64,000 nt of DNA. It comes from Streptomyces sp. PKU-EA00015. GTDB taxonomy: Bacteria; Actinomycetota; Actinomycetes; Streptomycetales; Streptomycetaceae. This document shows, piece by piece, positions 32,122 to 39,641 of the stretch (position 1 is its first letter; each line of letters starts with the position of its first letter). The notes under the pieces were generated by a model. That model was not told the origin of the DNA. It saw nothing but the letters and a program-made list of their open reading frames with translations, and did not search any database. The translations under genes were made by a program, and so were the position numbers. The stretch spans positions 295,198-359,197 of the forward strand of contig NZ_JABZEE010000002.1 of the NCBI RefSeq assembly GCF_013387495.1. Direction: 5' to 3'.

Positions 32122-32273
32122 GTCTCGGCTCCTTCCGGGTAGTTGTCGATGGGGATGGGGACGGTGATGGTGGGTTTCATCCACCGCGGCAGGGGCCGGG
32201 CTGGGGGTGGGGCGGTGTCGCACGGCTCCACCCACCAGCCCTCAGGCCACAACGGCGGCAGGTCGTCGGTCAC
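32118..32273 (-). CDS. small hypothetical early protein
   Basis: A 51-residue protein (VTDDLPPLWPEGWWVEPCDT, ending PIDNYPEGAET) from GTG 32273. GTGA overlaps at both ends place it in a coupled chain with the neighbouring genes. The function is unknown. Confidence 0.55.
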   Translation of the reverse strand: MTDDLPPLWPEGWWVEPCDTAPPPARPLPRWMKPTITVPIPIDNYPEGAET

Positions 32274-32467
32274 TGCGGTTCCGACTCGCTGACGACATCG
32301 AGTCCGGCAACGCCCACCGTGTAGTGGGCCGTCGAGCCGCGCTCTGACAGGAGACGGTTCAGCTCGGCCACGTGCTGCCGTGCGGCCTTGAGCCATGTCC
32401 GCTCCCGGAACGTCAGCCCGTCCGGGCCGACCGGCTCCGTCTGCGGGGTGATCGGCTGCCGGTTCAC
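32270..32467 (-). CDS. small hypothetical early protein
   Basis: A 65-residue protein from GTG 32467 (VNRQPITPQTEPVGPDGLTF, then ERTWLKAARQHVAELNRLLS). It overlaps MazG upstream and the 51-residue gene downstream by GTGA. The helical C-terminus could bind DNA; this is not assigned. Confidence 0.55.
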   Translation of the reverse strand: MNRQPITPQTEPVGPDGLTFRERTWLKAARQHVAELNRLLSERGSTAHYTVGVAGLDVVSESEPQ

Positions 32468-32793
32468 GCGCCCACCTCCAGGGCGGCGGCACGGTCGGCG
32501 ACCTTGCGGAGCTTGGCGTCGAGGACGTCCTGCGGGTTGCCGACGATCGATGCGAGGGCCACTGCGGCGGTGAGGATCACGTCGCACAGTTCGTCCTGCA
32601 CGTCCGGGTGGATGTGGGTGACGCCTTTGCGCGGGTTCTGGCCCTGTACGCCGATCCAGGCGGCGGCCGCTTCCCCCGCCTCCTCGGTGATCTTCAGTAG
32701 GCGGAGGGTGATCTCGGCGTCGCTGCGGCCGTTCTCACGGTCAAGCCAGGCGACAAGGCTGCGGATGGTGGTCCACTGGTCGGGGTTCAGCAT
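32464..32793 (-). CDS. MazG-like nucleoside triphosphate pyrophosphatase
   Basis: 109 residues from ATG 32793, with GAAGGAG six bases upstream. ITEEAGEAAAAWIGVQGQN and DELCDVILTAAVALA supply the E-E-x2-E and D-E-x2-D acidic motifs that hold the metals in MazG. Phage MazG enzymes hydrolyse non-canonical NTPs or alarmones such as ppGpp. It heads a four-gene coupled chain. Confidence 0.85.
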   Translation of the reverse strand: MLNPDQWTTIRSLVAWLDRENGRSDAEITLRLLKITEEAGEAAAAWIGVQGQNPRKGVTHIHPDVQDELCDVILTAAVALASIVGNPQDVLDAKLRKVADRAAALEVGA

Positions 32794-32823
32794 GTGCTTC
32801 TCCTTCGTGGGATGGTGGGCGGG

Positions 32824-32852
32824 CCCGCCCCCTGCTACCGACAGGGGGCGGG
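32824..32852 (-). terminator. hairpin upstream of mazG
   Basis: CCCGCCCCCTG (32824-32834) pairs with 32842-32852 over a seven-base loop, just after the stop of the gene at 32862-33101. Confidence 0.5.
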
Positions 32853-32861
32853 TGCACGCGT

Positions 32862-33101
32862 TCACGGGGCGGGGGTCTCGGTGGTGAAGCTGATGAGGAT
32901 CGCGTCGTCGGTGACCTTGAAGCGCAGGGCGTCGTCGGTCAGGGGCGCGTCCTCCGGCAGCCCGTGGGCTTCGCGGTAGGCGATCGAGGCGGCGAGCAGA
33001 GCGCCTCGGATGTCGCCGAGGAAGGCGCCCCACGGTTCGGCCGCGGGCACCTCCCACTCGCGGCGGGTGCTTGTCACGGTTCGCCAGGTCCAGGTGGCCA
33101 T
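32862..33101 (-). CDS. small hypothetical early protein
   Basis: A 79-residue protein, MATWTWRTVTSTRREWEVPA, with ALRFKVTDDAILISFTTETP at the end. The alternation of beta strands suggests a compact fold. It is followed by a strong hairpin. The function is unknown. Confidence 0.6.
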   Translation of the reverse strand: MATWTWRTVTSTRREWEVPAAEPWGAFLGDIRGALLAASIAYREAHGLPEDAPLTDDALRFKVTDDAILISFTTETPAP

Positions 33102-33151
33102 GGGTTCCTCCGGTGGTGGTGGTGGGATGGGCGCCAGTCAGGCGGCGGGGG

Positions 33152-33421
33152 TTAGGCGAAGTCCGGCGGCAGCTCGTCGGGAATGGCCGCCATGGCGTCG
33201 GTGATGAACTTCGCCGGCAGGACTCGCGTGGGCTGGCCGCCTTGGAGTTCGGCGATTCGGGCGTGGAGCCGGTCCAGCTCGGGGCGGATGGCCTCGAGCG
33301 CGGCGGCGGCCAGGGCCCCGCGCATCGGCGGGCCCAGGTGGACGTTGATGCCGTCGTCGGTCTGGCGGATGGGCACGTTGCCGATCGCGCGGGCGGTGCG
33401 GTCGAACAGGCTCTCGTGCAT
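33152..33421 (-). CDS. small hypothetical early protein
   Basis: 89 residues from ATG 33421 (MHESLFDRTARAIGNVPIRQ), with GGAGA upstream; a GTG codon lies directly before it. RPELDRLHARIAELQGG forms a helix. It resembles short actinophage early proteins of unknown function. Confidence 0.6.
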   Translation of the reverse strand: MHESLFDRTARAIGNVPIRQTDDGINVHLGPPMRGALAAAALEAIRPELDRLHARIAELQGGQPTRVLPAKFITDAMAAIPDELPPDFA

Positions 33422-33487
33422 CACGTCAGGTCTCCTTCGGGGTGGTGTGGTGGTCGGGGTTGGGGGCGGGTGTGGGGTCGGCCGGGG

Positions 33488-34252
33488 TCACGCGGCGGGC
33501 CGGTTGTCGTCGGGGAAGAGGCTGGGCTGCTGCTTCATGCCGCCGCGGGCTTCCCACTGCTCGCGGTACCGCTCCCGCGGGGTGGAGCACTCCTGACGGG
33601 CGTGGAAGACGGCCGAGTTCTCGGGGAGATCGGGACGCCACAGGTTCGGGCCGGGGAAGCGGGTGGCTTGCTGGCGGGAGGTGACGAACTCGCCGCAACC
33701 GAGGCAGTGACCGGGCGGAATGTCCATGAGGACGTCGGCGTGGGCCGCGTGATGGTCGGCGATTCGCTCGGCCTCCTGGTGCCGGCAGGGGGGGAGTTCG
33801 CCGCATGCCGAGCAGATCCAGTAGTGCTCGGGCAGGACGTCCCACGTGTGGTTCGCCGGGCCGATCAGGTGGATCGGCTTCTCGTGGGGCTTGCCGTCGG
33901 GCTGGAGAACGAACACGAACGGGCGGCCGCCCCAGGTGGCCTTCTCGGGCCGTTCGCCGCGCTTCCCGCCGATCTCCCAGTGTTCGAGGGCGGTCGCGAA
34001 CCGCATCTCGTGCTTCTCGCCCCACAGGTCGAGCGGGCGCTCGGCGAGTTCGAGGACGCGGTACGGCTGCCGGTCCCAGATGACAAGGACACCGGGCGCT
34101 AGCTGGACGTAGTTCGCGAGGATCCGCTTGTCGTGGATGCGCTGTTCCTGTCGGCGCATCGCCGACGACGGTTCACCGATCCGGTTGATGGTGGTGAAGG
34201 GCGGGTGGGTGCCGCCGTGCTTCGTGCCCTGGCTCGGGTACCAGCGGGTCAC
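33488..34252 (-). CDS. hypothetical early protein with Cys/His cluster
   Basis: 254 residues from GTG 34252, overlapping the upstream stop (GTGA). The first 150 residues are beta-rich (RILANYVQLAPGVLVIWDRQ). ICSACGELPPCRHQEAERIA and PPGHCLGCGEFVTSRQ give two Cys clusters that should bind zinc. It ends KQQPSLFPDDNRPAA. Similar proteins occur near replication genes in Streptomyces phages; the function is unknown. Confidence 0.65.
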   Translation of the reverse strand: MTRWYPSQGTKHGGTHPPFTTINRIGEPSSAMRRQEQRIHDKRILANYVQLAPGVLVIWDRQPYRVLELAERPLDLWGEKHEMRFATALEHWEIGGKRGERPEKATWGGRPFVFVLQPDGKPHEKPIHLIGPANHTWDVLPEHYWICSACGELPPCRHQEAERIADHHAAHADVLMDIPPGHCLGCGEFVTSRQQATRFPGPNLWRPDLPENSAVFHARQECSTPRERYREQWEARGGMKQQPSLFPDDNRPAA

Positions 34253-34482
34253 GGCTTCTCCTTCAGGCAGTCGGTGCACGGTTCGGGCGTCGGCCCGGAC
34301 GGGGCGGTGCCGCAGGGCCAGGCCCCGGGGCGGCGGATGTGGTAGCAGGGCTTCTTGGGCTCGGCCTTGGGCCGCTGCTTGGGGACCTTCGGCGTGATGC
34401 CGGCGGCAAGGAGCAGCAGGTTCTTGAGGTCGCCTTGATCGCGGGCGGCGGTGATGTCCTCGTCGGACGGCTCCCAAGTCAT
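34249..34482 (-). CDS. small hypothetical protein after the helicase gene
   Basis: A 77-residue protein: MTWEPSDEDITAARDQGDLK, NLLLLAAGITPKVPKQRPKA, then Cys/His residues (CYHIRRPGAWPCGTA). It overlaps the DnaB-like stop by four bases (ATGA), so translation is coupled to the helicase. The function is unknown. Confidence 0.6.
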   Translation of the reverse strand: MTWEPSDEDITAARDQGDLKNLLLLAAGITPKVPKQRPKAEPKKPCYHIRRPGAWPCGTAPSGPTPEPCTDCLKEKP

Positions 34483-35852
34483 GTCTGGGCCATGTCGACG
34501 AACCGGGCGTAGTGGCCCTGGAACGCGGTCGTGATCGTCGAGGTCGGGCCGCCGCGGTGCTTCCCGACGATCAAGTCCGCCTCGCCAGCGCGCGGGGACT
34601 CCTTCTCGTAGGCGTCCTCGCGGTGCAGCAGGATGACGATGTCGGCGTCCTGCTCGATCGCGCCGGACTCGCGCAGGTCGGACACCATCGGCTTCTTCTC
34701 GGTGCGCTGCTCGGGGCCGCGGTTGAGCTGGGCGAGGACGACGACGGTGATCTGGAACTCCTTGGCGAGGAGCTTCAACTGCCGTGACATTTCGGAGACG
34801 GCGACCTGCCGGGACTCCGCCTTCGGTGCCTGCATGAGCTGCAGGTAGTCGACGACGACGAGCCGCAGGCCGGCGGTGCGGACGAGGTTGCGGACCCTGG
34901 CGCGCAGCGCCGGGATGGACAGGTGGGACTCGTCGTTGATGTGCAGCGGCGCGGGCTTGATCTTGGCTGCGGCGCGGGCCATGCGCTGCGTGTCGGCGGT
35001 GCTGCCGCCGACGATGCCCTGCTTGATGTGGTGGAGCGCGACCTGACTTTCGGCGGCGACGATGCTGTTCCCGAGCTCGTCCTCGCTCATCTCGAGCGAT
35101 TCGAACAGGGTGGGGATGCCGTACTTGATAGCTGCGGCGCGGGCCAGGCCGAGCCCGAACGTGGTCTTTCCCATGGCCGGGCGGGCACCGATGACGACCA
35201 TCTGGCCGGGCGCCCAGCCTCCGGACAGCAGCAGGTCGAGGTCGATGAACCCGGTCGGGATCCGGTCCTCGTTCGTGGGCGGGGTGATGGCCCGCTCGAG
35301 GACACCAGCGAGCAGGTCCCCGACAAGGGTCGTCTCGCCTTCGCTGGCCGATCGGACGACGCCGTCGAGTTCGGACTGGGCGGCAGCGACATCGGCGTTG
35401 GGGTCGAACGCTGCCGAGTTGCCGCGGAGGATGGAGGCATGGCCGTGCGCGACGAGGCGGGCGGCGATGGCCTTCTTCGTGATCCGGTCGGCGTACCAGT
35501 CTTCGCTGCCGGGGTGCGCGTGGTTGTACAGCTCGGCGAGCTGGTGCTCGTTGAGGGGGATGGTGGGGATGCGGCCCTCTGCGCGCCAGGCCTGCAGCTG
35601 CCGGTCGACGGCGAGATAGCGGATCTCGTCGTCTTCGAAGTCGGCGGCAAGGTGTTCGACGGCGAACCAGACCCAGCGGTAGCGGTCTTCGGTGATGTCG
35701 GCCGGGTCGAAGCCGCGCATGGCGAGCTCATCGACGATGGCGGGCCGGGCCATGGCGGTGGCCACGAGGATCTGCTCGGCCTCCGGGTCGGCCGGCCGGT
35801 TGGGCATGATGGGCTGCTCGTCGAGCGGGGCGTCCCAGATGTCGGCGCTCAT
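34479..35852 (-). CDS. DnaB-like replicative DNA helicase
   Basis: A 457-residue protein. The N-terminal domain (PADPEAEQILVATAMARPAI) precedes the RecA-like core: Walker A GARPAMGKT (222-230), Walker B around RLVVVDYLQLM, and VVVLAQLNRGPEQRTEKKPM with the Arg finger region near the end. It unwinds DNA at the phage fork and is loaded by the DnaC-like protein encoded just upstream. Start ATG 35852 overlaps that gene (ATGA). Confidence 0.93.
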   Translation of the reverse strand: MSADIWDAPLDEQPIMPNRPADPEAEQILVATAMARPAIVDELAMRGFDPADITEDRYRWVWFAVEHLAADFEDDEIRYLAVDRQLQAWRAEGRIPTIPLNEHQLAELYNHAHPGSEDWYADRITKKAIAARLVAHGHASILRGNSAAFDPNADVAAAQSELDGVVRSASEGETTLVGDLLAGVLERAITPPTNEDRIPTGFIDLDLLLSGGWAPGQMVVIGARPAMGKTTFGLGLARAAAIKYGIPTLFESLEMSEDELGNSIVAAESQVALHHIKQGIVGGSTADTQRMARAAAKIKPAPLHINDESHLSIPALRARVRNLVRTAGLRLVVVDYLQLMQAPKAESRQVAVSEMSRQLKLLAKEFQITVVVLAQLNRGPEQRTEKKPMVSDLRESGAIEQDADIVILLHREDAYEKESPRAGEADLIVGKHRGGPTSTITTAFQGHYARFVDMAQT

Positions 35853-36475
35853 GCGGCGGCACCTGCCTTGCGGCGATCAGCGCCCTCGAGGAGGAGAACT
35901 CCGCCGCGGCACATCTCGCCGAGCCGGGAGGCGACCCGGTCGCCGACGATGTGGCTGATCTGGTTCGGCAGGACGTCGCAGGTGATGAGCACCGGGCGGC
36001 GGTTGATGTACCGCTCGTCGAAGATTTCGTACAGCCGCTCCTGGGTCCAGCCGGTCGGCGAGACGCGGGCGGCGGCGAGGTCGTCGACGTACAGGAGGTC
36101 GGCGCGCTGCAGGGTGCGGGTCAGGGACTTGGCGTCGTAGTCGCGGTTGTCGGGGCGCAGCGCGTCAAAGAGGGCGGTGGACCGCCAGGTCTCGATCGAC
36201 GGCATGCGGCCGGTCTTCTCGATGCGGGCACCGAGCCAGATGCGGGATGCCTGCCAGGCGGTGTGGGTCTTCCCGACGCCGATCGATCCGGTGAGGAACA
36301 GGCTCGGCGGGGTGTCGGCCTTCTGGTCGGCCCACCGCTGGGCAGCCGTGTGGATCTGGATGGTGCTGCGGTAGATGGCGGGGGTGCGGCCGAGGTAGCC
36401 GTTGACGGCGTCCTCGCGGCGTTCACGGAGCACCGACTCTCGCGGGTCGGGCTGCTCATCCGAACTGAAGGGCAC
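35849..36475 (-). CDS. DnaC-like helicase loader (AAA+)
   Basis: 208 residues. LTGSIGVGKTHTAWQ is Walker A (63-70 for GSIGVGKT), and ADLLYVDDLAAAR Walker B. The rest matches DnaC/DnaI-type loaders, as expected between an initiator and a helicase. The ATG lies inside the end of the initiator gene (20-base overlap). It should bring the DnaB-like helicase to origin DNA. Confidence 0.88.
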   Translation of the reverse strand: MPFSSDEQPDPRESVLRERREDAVNGYLGRTPAIYRSTIQIHTAAQRWADQKADTPPSLFLTGSIGVGKTHTAWQASRIWLGARIEKTGRMPSIETWRSTALFDALRPDNRDYDAKSLTRTLQRADLLYVDDLAAARVSPTGWTQERLYEIFDERYINRRPVLITCDVLPNQISHIVGDRVASRLGEMCRGGVLLLEGADRRKAGAAA

Positions 36476-37313
36476 GTGCCTTCTCCTCTTCGGTCATCTC
36501 TCGGGGTGCGGTAGGGGCGCCGACGGCGCGGAGTTGGGGCTTGCCGTTGGGCTCGGGCGCGTACTTGTCTTCGTAGCCGCGGGCCTTGAGCCAGTTGGCG
36601 GAGAACTTGATGTAGCGCCATTCCTCGCCGGCCTTCTCGCGGGCGTAGGCGACAGCAGCAGCAGTGATCTGCTTGGGGTCGGCGCCAGCAGCAACGGCAG
36701 CGGTCCACTGCTCGAGGGTTTTGCCGTAGTCCTTGCTCTTGGGGTACAGCGCCCAGAAGCTGCCGAACTCGCGCTTGTCTTCGCTGCTGATCTCGCGAGC
36801 CGGGGCGGCAGAAGAAGCTTCTTCTTCTACATGGTTCCCCTGGTACTGGTTATGGGGTCCGGTTTCCGGACCGCTAGGGGTCTCGTTTTCGGACCCCTGG
36901 GGTCCGATTTCCGGACCCCTAGCGGAACTTTCAGGGGTCTCGTTTTCGGACCCCTGTCGAGCGCTAGCGGTCTCGTTTCCGGACCGCTGGGCTGCGGCTA
37001 GGGGTCCGGTTTTCGTACCCCTAGAGCCACCCTCGGGCCGCACGTATCCGACTGCTCCGGGGAGCCGGTAGAGCGCCGGCCGTGTCCCACGGGCCTCCTC
37101 GAGCTGTTGCAGCTCGCCGGACTTCAGGAGGGTGTCGACAGCCTTGATGACAGAGGAGCGCGCCGCGTTGGAGAAGCGGACGAGGTCGGCCGTGCTGGCT
37201 CGCACGGTGCAGTCGTCGCTGGTGATCCAGTTGGCGCAGGCCAGCATCACGTGGCGGCCTGCCCCCTTCGACTGGGAGTGGTTCCACACCCAGTACATGG
37301 CGTCAATGCTCAC
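36456..37313 (-). CDS. replication initiator (winged-helix/DnaD-like), contains the iterons
   Basis: 285 residues from GTG 37313. The N-terminus (MYWVWNHSQSKGAGRHVM, then TADLVRFSNAARSSVIKAVD) is a winged-helix DNA-binding domain. The middle (about 95-165) is a low-complexity linker with QGSENETP and GPETGP units. The end (FGSFWALYPKSKDYGKTLEQ) resembles the DnaD-like or primosome part of phage initiators. Six palindromic iterons lie in the linker DNA. This is the plan of lambda O, where the origin is inside the initiator gene. The gene has loader and helicase genes downstream. Confidence 0.85.
   Translation of the reverse strand: MSIDAMYWVWNHSQSKGAGRHVMLACANWITSDDCTVRASTADLVRFSNAARSSVIKAVDTLLKSGELQQLEEARGTRPALYRLPGAVGYVRPEGGSRGTKTGPLAAAQRSGNETASARQGSENETPESSARGPEIGPQGSENETPSGPETGPHNQYQGNHVEEEASSAAPAREISSEDKREFGSFWALYPKSKDYGKTLEQWTAAVAAGADPKQITAAAVAYAREKAGEEWRYIKFSANWLKARGYEDKYAPEPNGKPQLRAVGAPTAPREMTEEEKARALQFG
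36811..37022. other. candidate replication origin: six 22-bp iterons plus AT-richer flank
   Basis: Iterons start at 36854, 36877, 36899, 36934, 36967 and 37001. Each is about 22 bp and near-palindromic, with arms like GGGGTCC and GGACCCC around TTTYC. Two variants alternate, with GTCCG and GTCTCG. They fall in more than one codon phase of the initiator gene, so the DNA rather than the peptide is conserved. Just left is GAAGAAGCTTCTTC (36811-36824) in an AT-richer stretch that may be the unwinding element. Confidence 0.75.
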
Positions 37314-37386
37314 GGCGTCTTCTTCCTGCTGGCGGTGCAGTTCGGGCATCGCTGACCGGTTGTGGCGGTGCGCTCTGGTGCTGCGC

Positions 37387-37425
37387 TGCCAACACTGGCA
37401 TCATACTTTAAAGATTGGCAATCTT
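37387..37425 (+). promoter_or_regulatory. operator/promoter of the Phd-type gene
   Basis: AAGATTGGCAATCTT (37411-37425) is a perfect 15-bp palindrome ending 14 bases before the ATG, and TGCCAACACTGGCA (37387-37400) is a second inverted repeat. Between them is the AT-rich TCATACTTTAA, a possible -10 region. Phd-type antitoxins bind such palindromes to repress their own operon. Confidence 0.55.
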
Positions 37426-37438
37426 GGAAGGATTGGAA

Positions 37439-37762
37439 ATGACTTACACTCTGGCCATGGCTTCCGACCAGGGCATTCAGATCGCAGAGGACGGTGTCGC
37501 CGAGGTCTCCATGACCAAGGCCCGTGCATCGCTGACCGAGCTGATCCGCGGCGTTCGCTGGGGAGGGAAGCCGGCAGCCTTCACCGAGCGCGGCCAGCGA
37601 GTCGCGATGGTCGTGGCGCCCGAGTTCTACGAGACGGCCCTCACCGACCGCCGCATGGTCGACGCCCTGCGCAAGACGCTGGAGGGGATGTCCAAGGAGC
37701 AGCTGGACAGCAACCCGCTCCTCGTCGACTTCGCCAAGCGGTACGTCGGTTTCGACGTCTGA
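37439..37762 (+). CDS. orphan Phd/YefM-type antitoxin
   Basis: 107 residues from ATG 37439; ATG 37457 is an alternative. VAEVSMTKARASLTELIRGV is the Phd/YefM DNA-binding opening, and GKPAAFTERGQRVAMVVAPE the dimer core. The C-terminus (SNPLLVDFAKRYVGFDV) would bind a toxin. No Doc or RelE-like gene adjoins it, and neighbouring genes run the other way. It may be an anti-toxin decoy, or the toxin may lie elsewhere. The palindrome above suits self-repression. A terminator hairpin follows. Confidence 0.75.
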   Translation: MTYTLAMASDQGIQIAEDGVAEVSMTKARASLTELIRGVRWGGKPAAFTERGQRVAMVVAPEFYETALTDRRMVDALRKTLEGMSKEQLDSNPLLVDFAKRYVGFDV

Positions 37763-37779
37763 CACGTCCCCTCCTCCCT

Positions 37780-37800
37780 CGGCCCCGCTGTGCGGGGCCG
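37780..37800. terminator. terminator between antitoxin and whiB genes
   Basis: CGGCCCCGC and GCGGGGCCG form a perfect 9-bp stem with a TGT loop, 18 bases after the antitoxin stop and 12 before the whiB stop. The two genes converge here, so it can serve both strands. Confidence 0.7.
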
Positions 37801-37811
37801 TTGTCGTGTAC

Positions 37812-38075
37812 TCAGGCGGCGGTCTGCTGCTGCCGGTGGATGGCGTGGCGTTCGCGGGGTGTGAGGCCTCCCCAGATGCCGGCGCGCTGCCCGTGCTCTG
37901 AGCCGCCTTCGAACTCGAGGGCGTAGTCGAGGCACGGCTGGCGGACGGGGCACATGGCACAGACGGCTTTCGCCTCGTCGGCGGCGGCCCGGTACTTGCC
38001 GCCGTTGCCTTCGGGGAAGAACGGTTCGACGCCGACCGTCCGGCAGCGGGCCTGGGCCTCCCAAGCGGCGCTCAT
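37812..38075 (-). CDS. WhiB-family iron-sulfur regulator (phage-encoded)
   Basis: 87 residues. Four cysteines (ARCRTVG, then AVCAMCPVRQPCLDYAL) fit the [4Fe-4S] site of Wbl proteins. GIWGGLTPRERHAIHR gives the G-I-W-G-G turn and the DNA-binding end. Phage WhiB proteins, such as WhiB of TM4, can block host Wbl regulators and superinfection. It overlaps the previous gene (ATGA) and is last in this leftward run. Confidence 0.9.
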   Translation of the reverse strand: MSAAWEAQARCRTVGVEPFFPEGNGGKYRAAADEAKAVCAMCPVRQPCLDYALEFEGGSEHGQRAGIWGGLTPRERHAIHRQQQTAA

Positions 38076-38920
38076 GCCGCCACCTCCACGGCGTACTCGG
38101 GGTGGTCGCGGAAGGCGTGGTCGAGGTAGGACTTGCTGACGCCGAGGCGTTGGGCAGCAGCAGCCCGGTCAAGTCCGCTGAATCGCATCAGCTCGTTCGC
38201 GTCTTGGGCGATGATCAGGCGCTTGGTGACGCCGTACATGGGCTCGAAGTCCGGGTCGTCGATGACGTCCATCCGCTCGTCCCAGTACGACGGCGGCGGC
38301 CACTTGTTCGCCGCGGCCTGCTGCTTGGCCCGCTTGATGCTGGTAGGGCGCACGCCGTGACGGGCCGGCTTCTCGTGCCGCAGCTCGTCGTAAGCGGCGG
38401 CGATTTTCTGCGCGGTTGTGGCTCGGATGGTGGGCCGGGAAAGGATGACGCTGCGGTTGGAGGGGTGGATCCCGGCCCGCTCGGCGATGTAGATGAGGGG
38501 CCAGCCGATGGCCATGAGGGCTTGCACTCGCCGACGGCTGCCGGTGCAGTCGACGTTGCCGGGGGTGTGGTCGGCCGCGTTGACGGCGAGGATCTTGGCG
38601 GCGACTTCGCGGGTGACGCGGCGCCTGCGGGGAGCGGCGTTTCCGTAGTCGTGCTGGATGAAAGCGCGCACTTGCCGGTATTGGAGGCCCGTGATGGTGG
38701 CGACGCGGTGGACGGTGATTCCTGCCGTGCGCAGTTTGAGGAGGTGCTGCCGGACGGGTTCGGCGTCGAGGAGGGGCTGCCATGTTCCGGCAGTGATGGC
38801 GCGCCCGCGTTCCCGTTCGTAGTTGCGGTAACGGGCCACGCATTCGGGGAGCCGGCAGTGGTAGTCGCAGTAGCAGGTGAGGGTGTCGTGGTGCGGCGGC
38901 TGGCGGGTGGCGGTGGTCAC
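38072..38920 (-). CDS. helix-turn-helix protein upstream of whiB
   Basis: 282 residues from GTG 38920, overlapping the upstream stop (GTGA). TCYCDYHCRLPECVARY starts with a Cys cluster. Two HTH-like stretches are seen, HRVATITGLQYRQVRAFIQ and YIAERAGIHPSNRSVILSR, and a third, AAAAQRLGVSKSYLDHAF, at the end. Such multi-HTH proteins next to whiB are frequent in Streptomyces phages and may act as phage regulators. Confidence 0.7.
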   Translation of the reverse strand: MTTATRQPPHHDTLTCYCDYHCRLPECVARYRNYERERGRAITAGTWQPLLDAEPVRQHLLKLRTAGITVHRVATITGLQYRQVRAFIQHDYGNAAPRRRRVTREVAAKILAVNAADHTPGNVDCTGSRRRVQALMAIGWPLIYIAERAGIHPSNRSVILSRPTIRATTAQKIAAAYDELRHEKPARHGVRPTSIKRAKQQAAANKWPPPSYWDERMDVIDDPDFEPMYGVTKRLIIAQDANELMRFSGLDRAAAAQRLGVSKSYLDHAFRDHPEYAVEVAA

Positions 38921-39294
38921 GCTGCTGCCTCCCGCTGCTGAAGGCGGGCGTTGCGCCGCTGCCGGGCTATCTGGATGCCGCGGTCGGTCAATGTCCAGAC
39001 GGCGAGCCGGTGGCCGTGGGTGGCGGGCGAGGTCGACGGCACCATGCGCCCGGTGTGCTCGATGATTCCGCCGCTGCGGAGGCTGTTGATCGCGGCACCC
39101 AGGTAGCCGTGACCGAGTTCGGGGAGAACGTCGCGGAGGGAGTTCGCCGAGAACTCGTGGTGAAGGAGGCCGAAGTGGAGAACGGCCTGCTCGACGAGGA
39201 ACTGGGACCACTCGGACTGCTTGACGATGTCGGCGAGGAGGAGGTTCTTGCCGTCGGACGCGAGGCGTTCGGCGACGGTGAGGCGGCGGGTCAT
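38917..39294 (-). CDS. winged-helix-like early protein
   Basis: 125 residues. MTRRLTVAERLASDGKNLLL and ANSLRDVLPELGHGYLGAAI are helical, and the final third (RLAVWTLTDRGIQIARQRR) looks like the wing and recognition helix of a transcription factor. It overlaps both neighbours (ATGA and GTGA). The target is unknown. Confidence 0.65.
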   Translation of the reverse strand: MTRRLTVAERLASDGKNLLLADIVKQSEWSQFLVEQAVLHFGLLHHEFSANSLRDVLPELGHGYLGAAINSLRSGGIIEHTGRMVPSTSPATHGHRLAVWTLTDRGIQIARQRRNARLQQREAAA

Positions 39295-39566
39295 GATGCG
39301 TCCTCCTCGTCGTCTTCGGCTGCTTCGGCGATGGCCTGGGCGCAGGTGGATTCGTCGTCATCGAGGAAGTCGATGTCACAGCCGATGCCGCAGTCGGGGC
39401 AGCCGTATCCGTTGCAGCCGGGCGCGGTGCAGCCGGAGTCGTAGGCGGGGCCGTCGCAGCTGTGGCAGCCGCGTTCGTCGGGGGTGTCGAGCAGGCGGGG
39501 CCGGTTCGGGTCGAGGAACTCGATCTCGGTGATGACGCCTGCGGTGAGGCGGATGGGCTCTGGCAT
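39291..39566 (-). CDS. Cys-rich small protein
   Basis: 91 residues from ATG 39566 (MPEPIRLTAGVITEIEFLDP). Eight cysteines occur in GCHSCDGPAYDSGCTAPGCN and CPDCGIGCD, which could hold two zinc ions. The end is very acidic (EAAEDDEEDAS). GAAGGGA lies upstream. The function is unknown; a DNA mimic or zinc protein is possible. Confidence 0.65.
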   Translation of the reverse strand: MPEPIRLTAGVITEIEFLDPNRPRLLDTPDERGCHSCDGPAYDSGCTAPGCNGYGCPDCGIGCDIDFLDDDESTCAQAIAEAAEDDEEDAS

Positions 39567-39601
39567 GGCGGGTGTCCCTTCACGTGTGCTTCTCTGGGGG
39601 T

Positions 39602-39630
39602 GGGCCAGCCCGATTGCCGCGGGCTGGCCC
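39602..39630 (-). terminator. hairpin after the Sak4-like gene
   Basis: GGGCCAGCCCG (39602-39612) pairs with 39620-39630 over a seven-base loop, 11 bases after the stop at 39642. There is no T-run. Confidence 0.5.
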
Positions 39631-39641
39631 AAGTGCTGCGG

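Noticed and set aside
36840..37025. Iterons as mere codon repeats of a low-complexity linker
   Set aside because: Units start in different codon phases and keep palindromic arms, which a peptide repeat would not require.
37310..37960. A leftward 216-codon frame over the Phd gene
   Set aside because: It covers the AT-rich promoter and the antitoxin in antisense, has no motif, and starts without a ribosome site.
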